64,000 nucleotides of DNA from Serendipita indica DSM 11827. Taxonomy: Eukaryota; Basidiomycota; Agaricomycetes; Sebacinales; Serendipitaceae. Positions within the stretch are counted from its first letter, which is position 1; every line of letters starts with the position of its first letter. This document shows, piece after piece, positions 1-13,129 of this stretch. The position numbers and the translations under genes are program-made. A model generated the notes under the pieces. That model did not search any database, was not told the DNA's origin, and saw only the letters and a list, made by a program, of their open reading frames with translations. The stretch is taken from positions 372,001-436,000 of the forward strand of contig CAJVGD010000001.1 in assembly GCA_910890315.1 (NCBI GenBank), given 5' to 3'.

Positions 1-538
1 TAGATCTTGGTGACTCGCCGCCATCCTCTCGTCCGCGCAAGTCTACGGTCAGCTTCAGCTTTCACCAGGACAAGGAGAATGAGCCGAACACGACAATTGA
101 TAAACGTCAGAAAGTCGCCCCTAAACAAAAGACAATTCAAAGGCAGCCAACAAGAGGCATTACTCCCTCCAAACGAAATCCAATCGACAACGTTTTGGCA
201 GCAGAATCGATGCAGGTGTCTCCCCTACGCTCGCCCGCTAGGCCACAAATCCCACAGTCCACGGACATCAAGGAGTTTATTCAGAGTGTGGTCAAGGAAG
301 CTATGCGCGAACGAGAAGAGGAACAGCGTGAGGAGCTTCGAGCTTTGCATCTCGATGTCGTAAAGATGGGTCGCATGTGGAAGGTAAATCCAAACGGAGT
401 TGTGGAGGTCACCTTCTGACATTCACGTAGAATGAACTCCGCACCTTGATGGAAGAGTATGTTGGTGACTTTAAGCAACTACACCAAGAAAACGAGCGGC
501 TCAGGGCGGAGAATGAGCGCTTACGACGAGGATACTGA
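1..538 (+). CDS. NEDD1-like gamma-tubulin recruiter, C-terminal end only
   Basis: The window opens inside this gene, so only the 3' end is visible. Two exons read in one frame: bases 3-383, a 47-base intron (384-430), then 431-538 ending in TGA. The tail holds a 'DKENEP' stretch, a helix starting 'IQSVVKEAMRERE' and a terminal coiled coil ending 'ENERLRAENERLRRGY'. Animal NEDD1/GRIP71, which brings gamma-tubulin rings to spindle poles, ends in the same way: a helix, then a heptad repeat closing on ENKRLRAHF. From this I infer a NEDD1 homologue whose WD40 half lies upstream of the window. The match is short, so another coiled-coil spindle or centrosome protein remains possible. The stop faces the stop of the adenosine deaminase gene 57 bases away. 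Confidence 0.6.
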
Positions 539-594
539 GTGTATTCTCATGTATAACACAGCTATACCCGTGCTCTTTGCGAATAACCGGTTGG

Positions 595-2763
595 TTATTT
601 TGTATGTTCTGCCAGAATCTCCTCTATGTACTCCGTCCATTGACAATCCCATACTTTAAGAAGTTCCGCTTTGGACTCTGCACCAAGAAGAGCATGCTAG
701 AATACAGACTCAGTAAGGTCCTAGGACGGAACGAGACGCGCACCTCGATGGATTGGCGAGCCAACACGCCTAGAGTCATCAAACCAGATATTTCGCTAGC
801 GACTAGAACCTAGAGCAAGGTTTAGCCACAGTTGACACGTTAGCTCGACCTAATGACCTGGAAGAAGTCGTAGGATATGCCAATGTTCGAAAAGATACCG
901 GGATCATCGCTTGCCAAAGCAACTAATTATTCGTCAGAGATGCTACCATCCAAGCAGAATATTTCGGACCTGGTACACCGTGATTAAGCATTGCGGCGAG
1001 TGGATGTGCCGGCATGGATGATGTCAAGCGCTACAGAAAGAGTCAGATTTATTGAGATTACGATATGACGCTCTGACCAAGATCTCGTTGCTGTGGGGAG
1101 TGAGTCGATATTACATCTTTCATCGACACACGTACCTAACAGGGCAGACTTCGCAGCAAATATTTCGTTCTCGACAAAGTCGCATCAGAGCTGGGTGTTT
1201 GACCAGGGAGAAGGCATGACCAATGCGCTTTGTCCCGAGAAGTATTGCATCGTACAGGTTCTGGTCGACGCTATCCCCTGTGGACGGTAATTTAGGCTGA
1301 GTGGCGGGGACCTACGGCCAAGCTTACCATCCCCAAGAGTTTCTCCTGCATGGAAGAGGAAGGGTAGGTCGACTCCTTGCTCTTCACATGTCCGACTAAA
1401 CTCTAACAAGGGCTCAAGATAATAAATCAGAGGATTCATCTTGTCTTCGGGTCCGACGAGATCAAATGCTATTGTGCATGAGCGGAATCAACACCCAAGG
1501 TAGAAGACGCGCACCTGCCAGTGTATCCGGAAACTTCTTCTTCAACTCTAAACAGTCGTCCAAGTACCATTTGAGTTCCTCTACGGACAAGATTCGAATG
1601 ACCGTATATATCAGCTATTCGAAAGGTGAAAAAAACATCCTGTATCGTAGACTGGATAGGTACCTTGGCGCCGTGGAAGAGGTTACCTTTGCCTTGTGCA
1701 GTAAGATCTGCTTTGAATTCCTGGACGACATCTTGGAAGATGCCCACAAAGTACGAGTGGTCAACAGCTCCAGCGCCATCAGCAGCTACAATCGTCCTTT
1801 GATGCCATTGAGAGTTGTATGACTGAAGAATGGTAGACGTACTTTGGTGTAAAGTTCATTCTAATCTCCGCATACGAAACACCATCCTCGATACAAGACT
1901 CGAAGAGAGCTCGAATGTACTTGCGATACACAGGCTCATAGGCAACCAGTCCCTTCTCGAGTTAGCGCACATCCAAGATACCCTGCTTTCTTACCCTAAT
2001 GACACTGAAACACGACACGAATTTGTCCCAGATCTAAATCGGATAGTGAGGGCCACGTACGCAAAATTTAGGAGTTGGAGAGTACCTTGACAGTTGTATT
2101 ATGTGTCCCATACGCTTCAGTCGGGTTTATGACGATAGCCCGGATCACCCAGTCGTCGAAGCCATTCCCAAGTGACGCCGGCCACTCGTTTCTTGCCTTG
2201 TGGATGGGGATATAAGTTCCAGGATTATAATAACTGGAGGTAATGCTGGGTGAAGCCTCCAATTCCTTCAACTGTGCGAGAGGAAGGGGCGCAAAGTCTG
2301 GTAGGATGTTATCCATATTTGACGCATCGATCGCACATGGCGAGCGGATGCAGATGTTGGGATGTTCGAGAGCAAGGTCGAGCAAGACGCGAGCGTCGAC
2401 AGTCGCCTCGAGATGTGCATGAAGGAGTGCCCCCTTGGGCATCTTTTTGATGATTTTAAAGATTCGCGTCGACTCGATTGTCTTCTTTGCGGTCAAAAAT
2501 GCCATGCCCGGGAAAGGGTGCTCTAGGGACTCATTCTTCTGGCTCCAGATCTGATTCGAAGCAACATCAGGGACTTCGTGCAAGAACAGGGTGAAAGAGA
2601 ATACTTCTTCTGCTTCATGCTTGCGTATCTGGCGCACAAGGGCTTCTGCCTTTGCTTCGAGCGGCGTCAAGTTTCTGAGCTTGGCACGATCTGCTCGGAG
2701 CGATGTATCCTCTTCGATGAGCTCCTTGCGTTTCGCCAGGTAGCTGTCTACAATGCTCGACAT
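595..2763 (-). CDS. ADGF/CECR1-type adenosine deaminase
   Basis: It deaminates adenosine (or 2'-deoxyadenosine) to inosine. Exon 1 (2086-2763, ATG at 2763) carries the ADGF N-terminal region and the metal-binding 'LLHAHLEA' (HxH). Later exons carry 'FLFHAGETLGDG' (zinc His plus catalytic Glu), the 'RIGHAF' region and 'ASDDPGIF' (zinc Asp pair), all in family order. At least six introns of about 40-55 bases are needed. The last exon reads from 'HALLGAESKAELLK' to 'EEILAEHTK' and stops at 595. ADGF proteins are usually secreted, but this N terminus ('MSSIVDSYLAKRKE') is charged and shows no signal peptide, so I expect a cytosolic enzyme unless an upstream exon was missed. It is convergent with the NEDD1-like gene. 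Confidence 0.88.
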
Positions 2764-2998
2764 TGTTGCAACAAGGTGAAAGGGCGGCGTCTGACAATGT
2801 GGCTACCCATTGGCTGTAGCGCGCGGGTTTTCTAATCGAACAAACCGGCACCAGATGGCACATGCAGATACGGCAAAGAGCGAGGAAAAACGATGTAATA
2901 TAGGACAAATACGGCATACAATGAGAATGGGAGAAACGACAAAAGTACATAAAAGAAATCGGATTCACGCCGACCCTAGCGCACGACGAGAAAGCGCA

Positions 2999-5943
2999 TT
3001 ATGAAGAGGGTGGTGGGTACGTAGTCCCATTTAGCGCGAGACTCGAAAGTGGCTCTGTACCCAGGCTTTGCAACCACGTGTCCCACCCACCTAATTAAAC
3101 AAATGAGGACGACGCTGTCGAAATCCCAAGACACTTACCCCAGTCAAACATGTTCCCAGGTACTCCATCGATTCCCAGCTGATCCGGTGCGTTCGGGTGC
3201 GAATACACACTGGGCGGCTGTGGCGGGCGACCAATCGAGTCGCGGGAAGGCGCCCTGTCCCTAGTGTCCATCAGACTTACAGGTCCATTGGAAAACATTG
3301 TGCCATCTCTCGACCCCGGATCATCTATACTTGAAGTTGCAGGTGTGTTAGGCTCGGTAATGATCGTCCCCTGTGGGAGCTCCTTGAGCTGGGCAGCAAT
3401 CTTCGGGTCAGAAGTGACATAGGCTCCGCCCTTTGTGTCCTTTCGGAATGTCAGGTTTTCGAAAACGGCATCGCTTCGCTCCCGCATGCCAATGGTCGGT
3501 GCAAGTATATTCGCCGGTCCAGATTGTGGTGTTTTGGTGACTTCGTACAGTAGACATAGAATTTCTCCAACCTAAAGTAATGTTAGACCATAATGAAACC
3601 CGACGGTAGCGTGGGACTTGCCTTGGCTCGGGTAGGATGTTCGGAGATGGAGGCCTTCGACTCCCATCGCTTGACCGCATCACGGAGCACTAGTAGAGTC
3701 GTGACCGCCTCTTCGTCTTTTCTTCGTGCCCAAGTATGGTACTGAATGAGATAGTTGAGTGCCGGTGCTCCACTCTCGTTGGTTACCCACCTGACTCAAA
3801 GCACAGCTGACAAGAGAATATGACGTTGCGAACCACGAGTCCCAGTAAATGTCGTTACGATCAAACCAAAGTATGGCAGAACGCGCATTCTCAATGACCT
3901 TGTTCCATTCGGTAACATTGAGAGAGAATTGCAAATGTGGTGGGCAGATGAAGCTGATGCGCATAAACACTCTCCAAAAAATCATGCAGACGCAGGTGTA
4001 GTAGACGTGTAAGAGGCCTGTGCGGTTGAGCGGCGGAAGCCGACTGACTGATGGCTACATACCAGCAGCTGGCTTCGATTCGGGTCCAGTAAAAGTCAAT
4101 TCAACCGGAAGGTTTTGTTTCCAAAGATCCAAACGTCGCAAAATGTCCTCCAGCATAGCGTCATTTGCGCTGTAGAGACCGCTAGGGCTGTTGCGATTGT
4201 CAAATTATGAGCCTCTTCCCTGGCAAGAGTACTTGCCTATAAATGGCTTTGAGTACCTCACCCAGAATGATGGATAGGCGGGTTAATGCGTTGAGATATC
4301 CGATTCCCTGGTCCTGCGGAGTCGGGAGTCGGACGTCGCAATCCGTCAGGTCGATCATCTAAACGCATTAGTCGAGGTTGGAAGAAAAACGTCGTCTTCT
4401 CACTTGCGGGTACCCAAACGATGCAGCTTGCCTGACCTGATGAGCTGGATCTACATCTTTTGGAGAATAACTTACCATCTGTCAACCACGACACATGTTG
4501 CCCATACCCTTCGCCTCGTTTCCATCCCTTCTTTGCTAATCTCCGCTCGGTGAAGGTTGAGGTCCTGCGCCATTCGAATGGCTACGCCACTTCTGACCCA
4601 CAAAAACGAGAGTGGATTCGGTTGCGTACCATGGCAATCAGCGGTCATGCTCAGGACAAGCAAGGCCTGCACGTGCGCAAGACTCGGCGTCGAGAGCACG
4701 TCGTCGTTCTTGATAATGCTCGACACGATCTTTCGGAGCGCGTCAAAGATGCCGCGAGGCGTGTCACGCAATGTGGCAGCCATGAGACAGATACTGTATA
4801 GCAAGATAGGTGGAGGGTTCGGCTGATACGCGACAAATTCGGCTTTGGTGATAATGGGCAAGATGGGAGAAATGTTGGCAAAGTAGCTGTTGATGAGGCG
4901 TTCGACAATGTCCCGTTCTACCCGCACGTCTGGAGCCTTTGGCCCGAGGGATGAGTCGGTCACAGGTTTGAGCGGTCCGACTTTAATGTACCCGTCCCCA
5001 GCTGTCACGACGTTCCAGACGTTGCGTGGGTGCAGACCGTGTACGTCAACAGGCACGTGAAGGGCCGCGGTAGAATTGATCATGAACGGAACCGATGTGG
5101 GCCCTGAGAGCAGCCATGAGCACAAAGTTGCATCGACAAGCGCAACGGCATGCATACCAAATGTTCGGACTTCGACCCTCGTCTCGCTCCTCTCTCCTGG
5201 GTGTCCTGGATGTCCTGGGCCATAAGTTCGGCCTTGGAGCGAGGCATCCTCTTCTTGTCGCTTCTTTTTGAATCTGGTTTCCTGAGGGATAGATGAGAAT
5301 TGGGGATGTAAACAACACGGAGGGCAAGTATACCTGGATTGGAAGGAAGAATGTGCAGTCATAATTGTATTGTTTGCAGTGGGCACATAGCTACGCACCC
5401 CGTCAGCAAAGTTACGACGTCGGGAGGGACACTCACTGGCGGATCGGTATCGGGCAGTACGTCGCAGCTGGGATAGAGGTGGATGGTTAGCGCCGCCGGC
5501 GACGTTTGGAGATGAGCAACCAAGTAGTTACCGTATCTTTTTTGTCCGACACTTGTCGCAGGCGCGCTGCGTCTTCGTCCTCTTCTTTACGTCGCTGTTC
5601 TGGGGATTTGAGGCGTTCTTCGAGCTGTGGACACCGTTATGCGCCGAAGTGGGGCCTGATTCTGTGTTTGAGATGATTAAACAAGTTATATATAGCGATT
5701 TGAGCGCATACCATGACCGTCGCTGTTGTAGCTGTCCTCTGACGGATGCCGATGGGCGACGTCTGCCGGTGCTCTCTTGCGTTTGTTGCCGGCCTTTGCT
5801 TGGGCATTTGAACCATTTACTGGTGACGGAAACTGCGCAGAGTATGGGCTAGACAGCGAGCTCTGGCGATCGAGCGCGGTGCCGATGGACGACGGCAGAG
5901 AGGGGCCCGACTGCGGCTGACCGTATGGGTTGTTAAACGACAT
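2999..5943 (-). CDS. Zn2Cys6 fungal transcription factor (Fungal_trans family)
   Basis: This is a nuclear DNA-binding regulator. The start is ATG at 5943 ('MSFNNPYGQPQSGPS'), followed by a Ser/Pro-rich leader and a basic 'NKRKRAP'. The binuclear zinc cluster is split over exons: 'RACDKCRTKKIR', then 'CDVLPDTDPP', then 'LCAHCKQYNYDC', then the linker 'ETRFKKKR'. That gives six cysteines with normal spacing. Around 4470-5000 lies the middle-homology domain ('LINSYFANISPILPII', 'AIRMAQDLNLHRAE', 'RRRVWATCVVVDRW'). The C terminus reads 'FDWGGWDTWLQSLG' and stops at 2999. Basidiomycete relatives are often labelled XlnR-like; I cannot tell the true regulon. A compositionally biased tail rich in Pro and Ser precedes the end. 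Confidence 0.85.
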
Positions 5944-6093
5944 AAACTTGTATTTTTCCTCGCTTTTTAGGCCGTGGTATTTGCGACTCTGCGTCGACAC
6001 AAACGACGCGGTAGGGGTCAAGGCTACAAATTTTACTAGGTTACTTTGAATGAAAGGCCAGCTCCGTGGGTGCCTACACACTCGTCATCCGCC

Positions 6094-9000
6094 TCAACTC
6101 CCGAGCCACAACAGCCGCTTAAAGTTGTATTCGAACCTCGCAAACACGCTCGTCGTCTTTTGCGCTTCTGCCAGACTAGCACAGCGATCAGTTGCCGTGC
6201 CGCGAATCTATTGCCACTTCGGCGCCGTCCAGTGCGTACCTTACAATATCCGCCTCGCTCAAAAATGTCTCGTCGACTACTCCATAGTCTCCGCACGCCT
6301 TTGCGAGCGTCTGTACAAGCCTCTCGATTGCTTCCTTGGGTGTCTTCGGACTCGTCGCGGATTGCGAGCCGTCGGTCCCGAAAACCCGCGCTGCGTCCAC
6401 AGGGAGACATTTGAATGCAACCGATACGACCTTGTTTGGCGAATTTGCATCAGCCAGGATCTGCGAAAGTGTCGCTCCAAAGCTGCCATCTGTCGCCGAT
6501 CGAGGAGGGTTATCACGTCCGCTGAGGTCGAACCGGTTCCGAACAGAGTAGCTGGTGATTCGCGTATCTTGTCGGGCAGCAAGAAAGGAGATATTAACCC
6601 CATAGTTTGTTTCTGGATCACGAGTCTGGCTGTTGAGCGTGGACAGAATATATGCGCCTACAAAAGTGAGCAATCTGCGTTAACCTTTCTACAGTCGTAC
6701 CTCTCTGGATGCTGACAATGTCTCCTAATGGTACTCTTGTCGATACCTTGACCTTTTCAAGCGAGTAATCGTAACTCTGCTAACGTGAGCTTTGACCTGT
6801 GCATGGGCCAAAAACATACAACGATGTAGATCGCTTTTGTAGTCTAATGGCGCGTGAGATGGCTTCCAATAGACACTGAGCACTCACCAAGAGGAGAATC
6901 TTTTCTTCAAACTTGTCCGCCAAGCGCACGTCCAGCGCTTCGGGGGAGAGGAGAGTCCATCCAGCTGTCAGCCGCTCATCATTGACAATCACCATCAAAG
7001 ATGCATGCTCTATGGCTGCTTCTCTGACTTTGGACAGCCTGATGACCTCGCTCGGTTCAGACGAGGAGAGCGTTTGTAGGAATTCGGTGAACACGCTCGG
7101 GCCTCGATAACCCAACATAAAGTCGATAACGGATTGCGAGAACCAATCGCTAAAGGTCGACGTGTATACCCTGCAAAAAATCAATAAAGTCCATCAAGTC
7201 CTTGATCCTTACCGAGCGAGCGAGTTGATTCCGTCATTAAGCATGCCTCCAAGGTCCCGCTTGCCAGTCCTATACTCGTCGAGTAACATTCTCATCCACT
7301 CTGTTCCAGCTTACCTTGTATAGTCTCCCTGAACAATATCAGCTACGTTGGGATTAGCAAAAAGGACTTACTTTGAGAGCGGACGTCCCCGCACTAGATG
7401 TGGTCAGTAATATTCTCTCCTTTTCTGGTCACATACTATGCCCGGCTGATTGCATCTCCATTGTTCGCCCAGACTAAGGGCATGTCAATTATGACTACTT
7501 TACCAACCCATGTAGCCTCTCACCATCGTTAAAGACTGCTTCAGCTTCTGTATGGGCGGTACCGGATTCGTGCAAGATGGCGACTGCCTCGAGTTGAGTG
7601 GCTAGTACGTGCCGGGCAAAGGCCGATTGCACGACGTTTGTCCGGTCGAGACAGTCGATACAGTTGACGCGGAATACGCCTTTTTGTCTTGCTAGGATTG
7701 TCGAGCCAGATGTCCAGTAGAATCTACGTATTACGTTGAAACCCCTCCAGTCTTATGACAAGGTACCGACCCTTGTTGCTCGAACGTCCTCTCCAGTTTA
7801 TGAATGAGCTTGGAGATATTTTCATATCTACAGAGGCTGAGTCACCGCGTCGTCTGGATTAAGCACAAACCTCATCCCTCGACACTCGCGATGAAAGTCC
7901 CATCTCGTCAATGTCAGTCCCATATCAGCAGGAACATTGCGACGTACTCGTTATACCTACAACAATCAACATTTCATTATGCGTTATTTAGGGACTCACT
8001 TTGCACCCTGCAGCCCCAACCCGTTCATCGTCTCTCGAAATGCATCCGTGATGGGCCCTTCTTTGCCCGTTTGCTCCGCTAGATTCACGCAACTCTGCAG
8101 GCAACTGTCAAGATTACAACGCATGGTAAAGATGCTCTTACCACCGGTCCATACCGTGCAATGGCATTCGCCAAGTGTGCTCTCATAGCCTGTGAGTTTT
8201 GCTCTGAAGTCTTTGTAGAATCAAGCTGTGGTGGCGGCTTGAGACCATATCCTGGCTGGGACCAGAATAGAGGTACTAATCACCGTCAATGCTCCCTCTG
8301 CGATATAAGGCATCATGGACATACTAGATCCTCGTATTTGAACAAAGGAGAATACATTCTCTGTATCCTCTCGCTAAGACGCTTTAGGAGAGTTCACCTA
8401 AAGCTGATAAGAACTCACCATTAGCCTGACAATTGCCTCCGTCTCAACAAAATTCGCAACATGCGCGTCGGCATCGATGCCACGACGCTGATAACGGAGT
8501 CCGGCGCGCTCCTTCGATCGTCGAGAGATGGTGGCGTATTCGACTTTTATTGATGCTGCATCGTCTGCAGCGTTTAGCTGCGCTTCGGCACCTTGCGCAT
8601 CAACCGGTACTATGGGAGAAGTACCAATTTCGCTTGTGAGAGGCATAGGAGTGATCGGATCTGGCGTAATGGGGATGTGGAAGGTGGCACATTGGAAGAA
8701 GCCTTGTAGGATTGGAAGAATATAGCCATGTAGCTATAACAAGTTTTCAGTTCATATATTCCAATAGGAATAGAGAAAGATGCGAAAACGCACTTCGCTT
8801 CGATGAATGGCTGGAGCATGTGCTCGTTCCACCAAAACTTGCGCTCGATGCGCCTCCACAGAGGAAGATGGGCGAGCGGTTCCTCCCAAGGATCCACCTT
8901 ATCATCTGCTTCTGTTCGACTTTGATTTGGCTTGCAAACATCATCAGAGGCTGCATCAAGGTCGGAGAGAATGGAACATTGCTTCTTTATCCGCTCTATG

Positions 9001-10380
9001 TTTTGTTGCTTATGTTGAAGCGAGTTGGATAAATCTACTAGTGTATGAGCCCACGGATCCAGTACTTGCAGCACCAGGGATACTCACCGAAAGAGTAGGC
9101 AAAGTACATTCCTCCTTTCGTGTATTGGCGGACCAGCTCTCTGAGTACTTTCTCCTCGACTGCTGCATTCTTCTCTTCCGCTGTCAAGGGTTGGGGTCCA
9201 GTCGCAGCTGCAACGATATCCTCTACTGCCTGTGCCGCATCCACGTTATCCACATCGCCGCTATCGATGTTATCCACTAGCTCTCCTAGGGTATCCTCTC
9301 CCGTTGTGCTTCCACCTATATTTGCCCGTGTGGGTGCAGAAACGAGAGAGGCTTCATCCGCACGACCGGCTTGTCGAGTTTTCCAAAATGATAATCGATC
9401 TGCTAGAGTCTTTGCCAATGGTGCGATAGACACTCCTGCAGAAGTAGGAGTAGAGAAGCCAGATGAAGAAGGGGAAGAGGATAAGATGGAATCCGCGTCG
9501 GGTACAACATTAGGGATATGTTGAGGTGCCCACTTTACGTGTAGCGAACCCGTGTCACTTACACTAGTGTTATTGAGTGGAGCAGCAGTTGGAACCTGAG
9601 AACGCTGAGATGCCCGTTTGAGCCGCTGGAAGACATCCTTGGCTCGCCCATAATCTAGCGGCACATATGCGACGCCTTGGATGCCATAGACCTGACGCGT
9701 CGGGCCACATACTACGCAGTCATCAGAGTTTAATCGTCGTGGTGAGAGGAACTAAACCCACAATTACCCAGATCCGTCAAGCTTGTGATCACCAGCAGGT
9801 ATGATGCACTGAAGAGCGTGATAATGCCAATGATTCCACGGATTTCTAGCGTATCCTCTGTAACTAGTTCATCTTCTTGCTTGTCGTTGTGGGCACGCAA
9901 GACACGCTCAATGCGGATAGACTTGGACCAGCTGAGCTTGAGATGTTCCCCGACATTGTTCTCCCTGGTACTCTTGGTACTAAGCGGACGGACGAGCAGT
10001 GCATCCTCTGTCAGAACGAGGCGCATGGACCGCCAGAGCTCCGCATCACTCTTCTTTGGCGCCGTGGGGCGCGACGAGAGGGTCGGACTCTTTCGTTCTG
10101 ATTCACTTGTAGCGCTTATTCGCCTTTCCCGCGATTTACTCGTCTCGCCCGACTTCGCAACACCCTTGGCATCATTCATCACATTACTGGTGACAAGTTG
10201 AGGAGGTGCTTTGGACGTGTTTGAATTCGAATGTTGTATGTTTGATTTGGGAGACTTGCTCTGGAATCCAAAGAGACGCTTCATGGACTCGAGTCTCAGA
10301 TGACGGTGGCGGATGAGGAGAAGAAGAGAGGTCCATTCATTCGGACAGTGTGACCGCCCGCCCAGCTCAATAACTTGCAT
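6094..10380 (-). CDS. SAC-domain phosphoinositide phosphatase with hSac2 region (SAC2/INPP5F-like)
   Basis: It removes phosphate from phosphoinositides on membranes. The N-terminal SAC part reads 'IRGIIGIITLFSASYLLVIT', then 'GIQGVAYVPLDYGRAKDVF', 'GGMYFAYSF', 'WWNEHMLQPF' and 'RRGIDADAHVANFVETEA'. The catalytic CX5R(T) motif is 'NCIDCLDRTN' at 7636-7665. After it comes an hSac2/INPP5F-like region ('ERLTAGWTLLSPEALDVRLADKF' spans two parts of it). The last exon starts after an intron at 'SEADI' and ends 'FEYNFKRLLWLGS' at 6094. ATG is possible at 10380 or at 10284 ('MKRLFGFQ'); the second looks more like a normal start. The domain order suggests a SAC2-type 4-phosphatase rather than ER SAC1, as no terminal membrane hairpin is visible. 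Confidence 0.85.
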
Positions 10381-10675
10381 TTGGCCGAAATTCTCTGTAT
10401 ATATACTTCAGTACCTCAAGGAATGTCGGCCACGACAGGGGTCTCCAAACTAATTGGGATTCGACAGTATCCTACAAATCTTCCCGAGTAGCGCTCCGCG
10501 ATCTGGGTGAAAGCATTCTATACATACTTGGTCGTTTGCAGCCCCACCAATGTCGAACCGTTGACAAGCTGGTTGACCCAATGAAACCCTGTCGCGATAT
10601 CGACGCCCACAGATTTATGCTATTCCCAGTTTGCAAAGCTCACTTCCTCAATTACATGTCTACAACATTTTGACT

Positions 10676-12772
10676 TTACAACAATCTTTGTTTCTTCTTC
10701 GCTATCCTGGAGACGAGGAGGATCAGCGTCGTCCACACATAAGCAACTGCAGTGAGGGCAATAGCGAGGTTGAGGAACATCATCATATCATCTATGGCTG
10801 TTTCAGTAGTGATTCTTGAATACAAGAGAGATACGCACCTCGCTCGGTCCTCATGGCCCAAAATGTGACTTGCTCATCAGAGCAGATGAACGAGATACCT
10901 CCCGCACCCAGGAAGATGGAACCAACGAGCTCGGAGGGCGGACGACTTGGAGGTCCTACCCAATCTCGTCCATTCTCTACCATGTCCTCCATAATCGTCT
11001 CGCTCGAGTCTCTCCTTGGAGACCTCGAGTGAACCGAATCCTTTTCATTCGAAAAGGATGAAGGAATTGGCTTGACCCACTGCAAGAAGCAGGTAATGCA
11101 GCGACAGATGGCAAAGCCAAGGAGAAGGAAGCCCCAGAGTGAGTGGATCTGCACTTGGAAACGATAGGTTTGGTGGTGTGCGCTCATCGCGATACCAGTG
11201 ATGCCAATAACGACAGCGGGCAATGGGTTGGGACTTGGACTCGAGCTCGCCTGGGCCATTGGTGTTGGCCTTTGGAGATGGGCATTCTCAACATGCAAAG
11301 GAGAGGAAAGGCTGGCCTTGCCTTTTCTCTCCCTTTCACTCTCGTCGTGACTATGATCACGAATGGCGTCGTTATCGTCGCCTATAAGCCACCTTCGGAC
11401 TGCTGGGCTCTCGACAGCCATACCAACAAGCCCACCAGCCCAAAACATGACAGCGATTGAGATATGCTCGATATCCTTTGCACTGTATGGGTCTCCTGGA
11501 TGTTTGCCTAATCGTTCCATAAATTGCTGGGTGAAGCCATAGACAAATATGACGAGAGATTCGAGGAATGAGGCGGACATTATTCGTGATTTTGAAGAGA
11601 AAGTGTTCCATGCCCATCCCCAACTCGCCCAAGCACCCATATAACGTGCAAAGGTAAGGATGCCGTACCACCAGAAGATTGAACCCTCTATATGATGGTG
11701 TTGAGAACAAGGATTAAAAGAGACAACAAGATAACTCACTGATAAAATGAGCAAGGATACCATTGATGTACTCTGCCCGACCCCAGCCAACGTAGATTGT
11801 AAACCCGGATAATATCTGACCCCAGGCATAGACGACGAGACTTCTCTCGACGACTTCAATAGCATGGCTCGCTAGACGGAGGAGCCGACTTCGTAAAGAG
11901 GGTCGAGAAGTCGCATGGTGCGGATGGTGATCATCATGTAATGTCGAGTGGTCAGAGTTGATTGAATGTCTCTTCCAATGACTTGGTCGCTTATGGGAAT
12001 TGTGTGATGAGAACATTGCATATGCAGTGGCATGTGCATCATCGTCAAGGGGTACAGGTGAGTCGGAGAGCATATACTCGACTTCTTCCTCCTTTCTTTT
12101 AGCGATTCTTGATTTGAAGAGATGTATCAACTTGTGTATATGCGGCATGAGTGCTGGAAAGATGTCGGCGAAGGCGACCATGGCAGATAGCCAGATTAAG
12201 ACTGCCCCGGACGTCGCGTGCGTTGAGCCATGGTATCTGTACATACGTTGAATAATTCATCCCAGACAGAAAAGGGGCATACAAATCCGGGGTGAGTCTT
12301 CTATACGCTCTTCCTGCCGCCCATCCAATCAAGTTCAGGCTCCAAAAGGTTGATCGAGCCAGTGTCGCTAAGCGATGACGGCCGGCACTGAGGGCGATCA
12401 CTAGTGACGTGGACACGGCATGTCAGCATTGGCAGCGCCACCCATCAGCCAAAAAAATACAACCGTACCTAGGGGAAGTAGGCCAAGGTAGCTGATGCCG
12501 AGCGCAGTTGCATGAAGCATCATCAGTCCACCATGCCTCTTGTCGATTACCGCAACGTTTCCAAAGACTGTTGTATTAGTTTTTGGAGTAGCAGCTAGAT
12601 AGTCATAGTCGTAGTAAGACACGCCGTTGGGCGCGTGGTAGCGGAGGATCTCGTCCTCGTCGATTTCCTCTAGTGGTGCGCCAGATCCATGTCCATGTCC
12701 ACTGCCGTGTGCGTATACAGTTGCTGCCCACGTCCCTAGGACGAGCAGAGTGAGGAGCGGACGAGGCGCCAT
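10676..12772 (-). CDS. YTP1-family multi-pass membrane protein
   Basis: The ATG at 12772 opens a signal peptide, 'MAPRPLLTLLVLGTWAA', followed by a His/Gly stretch ('HGSGHGHGSG') that could bind metal. Next come an N-terminal DUF2427-like part ('HGGLMMLHATALGISYLGL') and a long series of hydrophobic helices, including 'GFLLLGFAICRCITCFLQW' and the last helix near 'ALTAVAYVWTTLILLVSRI'. A cytosolic loop around 11900-12100 is rich in Ser, His and charged residues. The protein ends 'RIAKKKQRLL', a dibasic tail consistent with ER retention. YTP1 of yeast is similar in layout but has no known biochemical role, so only a membrane location can be stated. Five or more short introns are required. Confidence 0.8.
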
Positions 12773-13129
12773 ATGGGCACCTGAGAGATCGTACACGACA
12801 AGGATTTATGTTTGTGCTGACTGAGCATCAGCAGGATCAGATGCGCCTTGACTCGTCAGCTCCCTATTCTTTGACCACAGTCTGATAACAGCCACTCCCC
12901 GATCCCAACGGAGTCGCGCCGACACCAACCAGGTCTCGACTTCGATAGAAAATGTCTCGTTTGCCGAAAGGTCATCTGGTATGACGAAACTCCCGAGGTG
13001 CTTGGTCACCCACTTCTTCGACTTAGCGCCCACGCAGCCAAGGTCTAGTAATCATCAATTGGACAGCCAATCATACATGCGCGCGCCGAGGCAAGCTATA
13101 ATCTTCGGACGACCGGAAAAGTGACTAAA
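12773..13129. other. Gap between YTP1-like start and XPB stop
   Basis: The minus strand has an open frame here (12806-13033, 75 residues), but its first codon is GTG and no in-frame ATG precedes it before a stop. I recognise no domain in it. The gap most likely holds the promoter and leader of the YTP1-like gene and the 3' end of the XPB transcript. A spliced tiny gene cannot be excluded. Confidence 0.4.

Noticed and set aside
9120-9524. Plus-strand Ser-rich open frame of 134 residues
   Set aside because: It is antisense to the SAC-domain coding region, whose frame carries family motifs; the frame is a shadow of its codon pattern.
12806-13033. Minus-strand open frame of 75 residues between YTP1-like and XPB
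   Set aside because: It begins with GTG, has no in-frame ATG before an upstream stop and shows no motif. It is more likely leader or 3' sequence.
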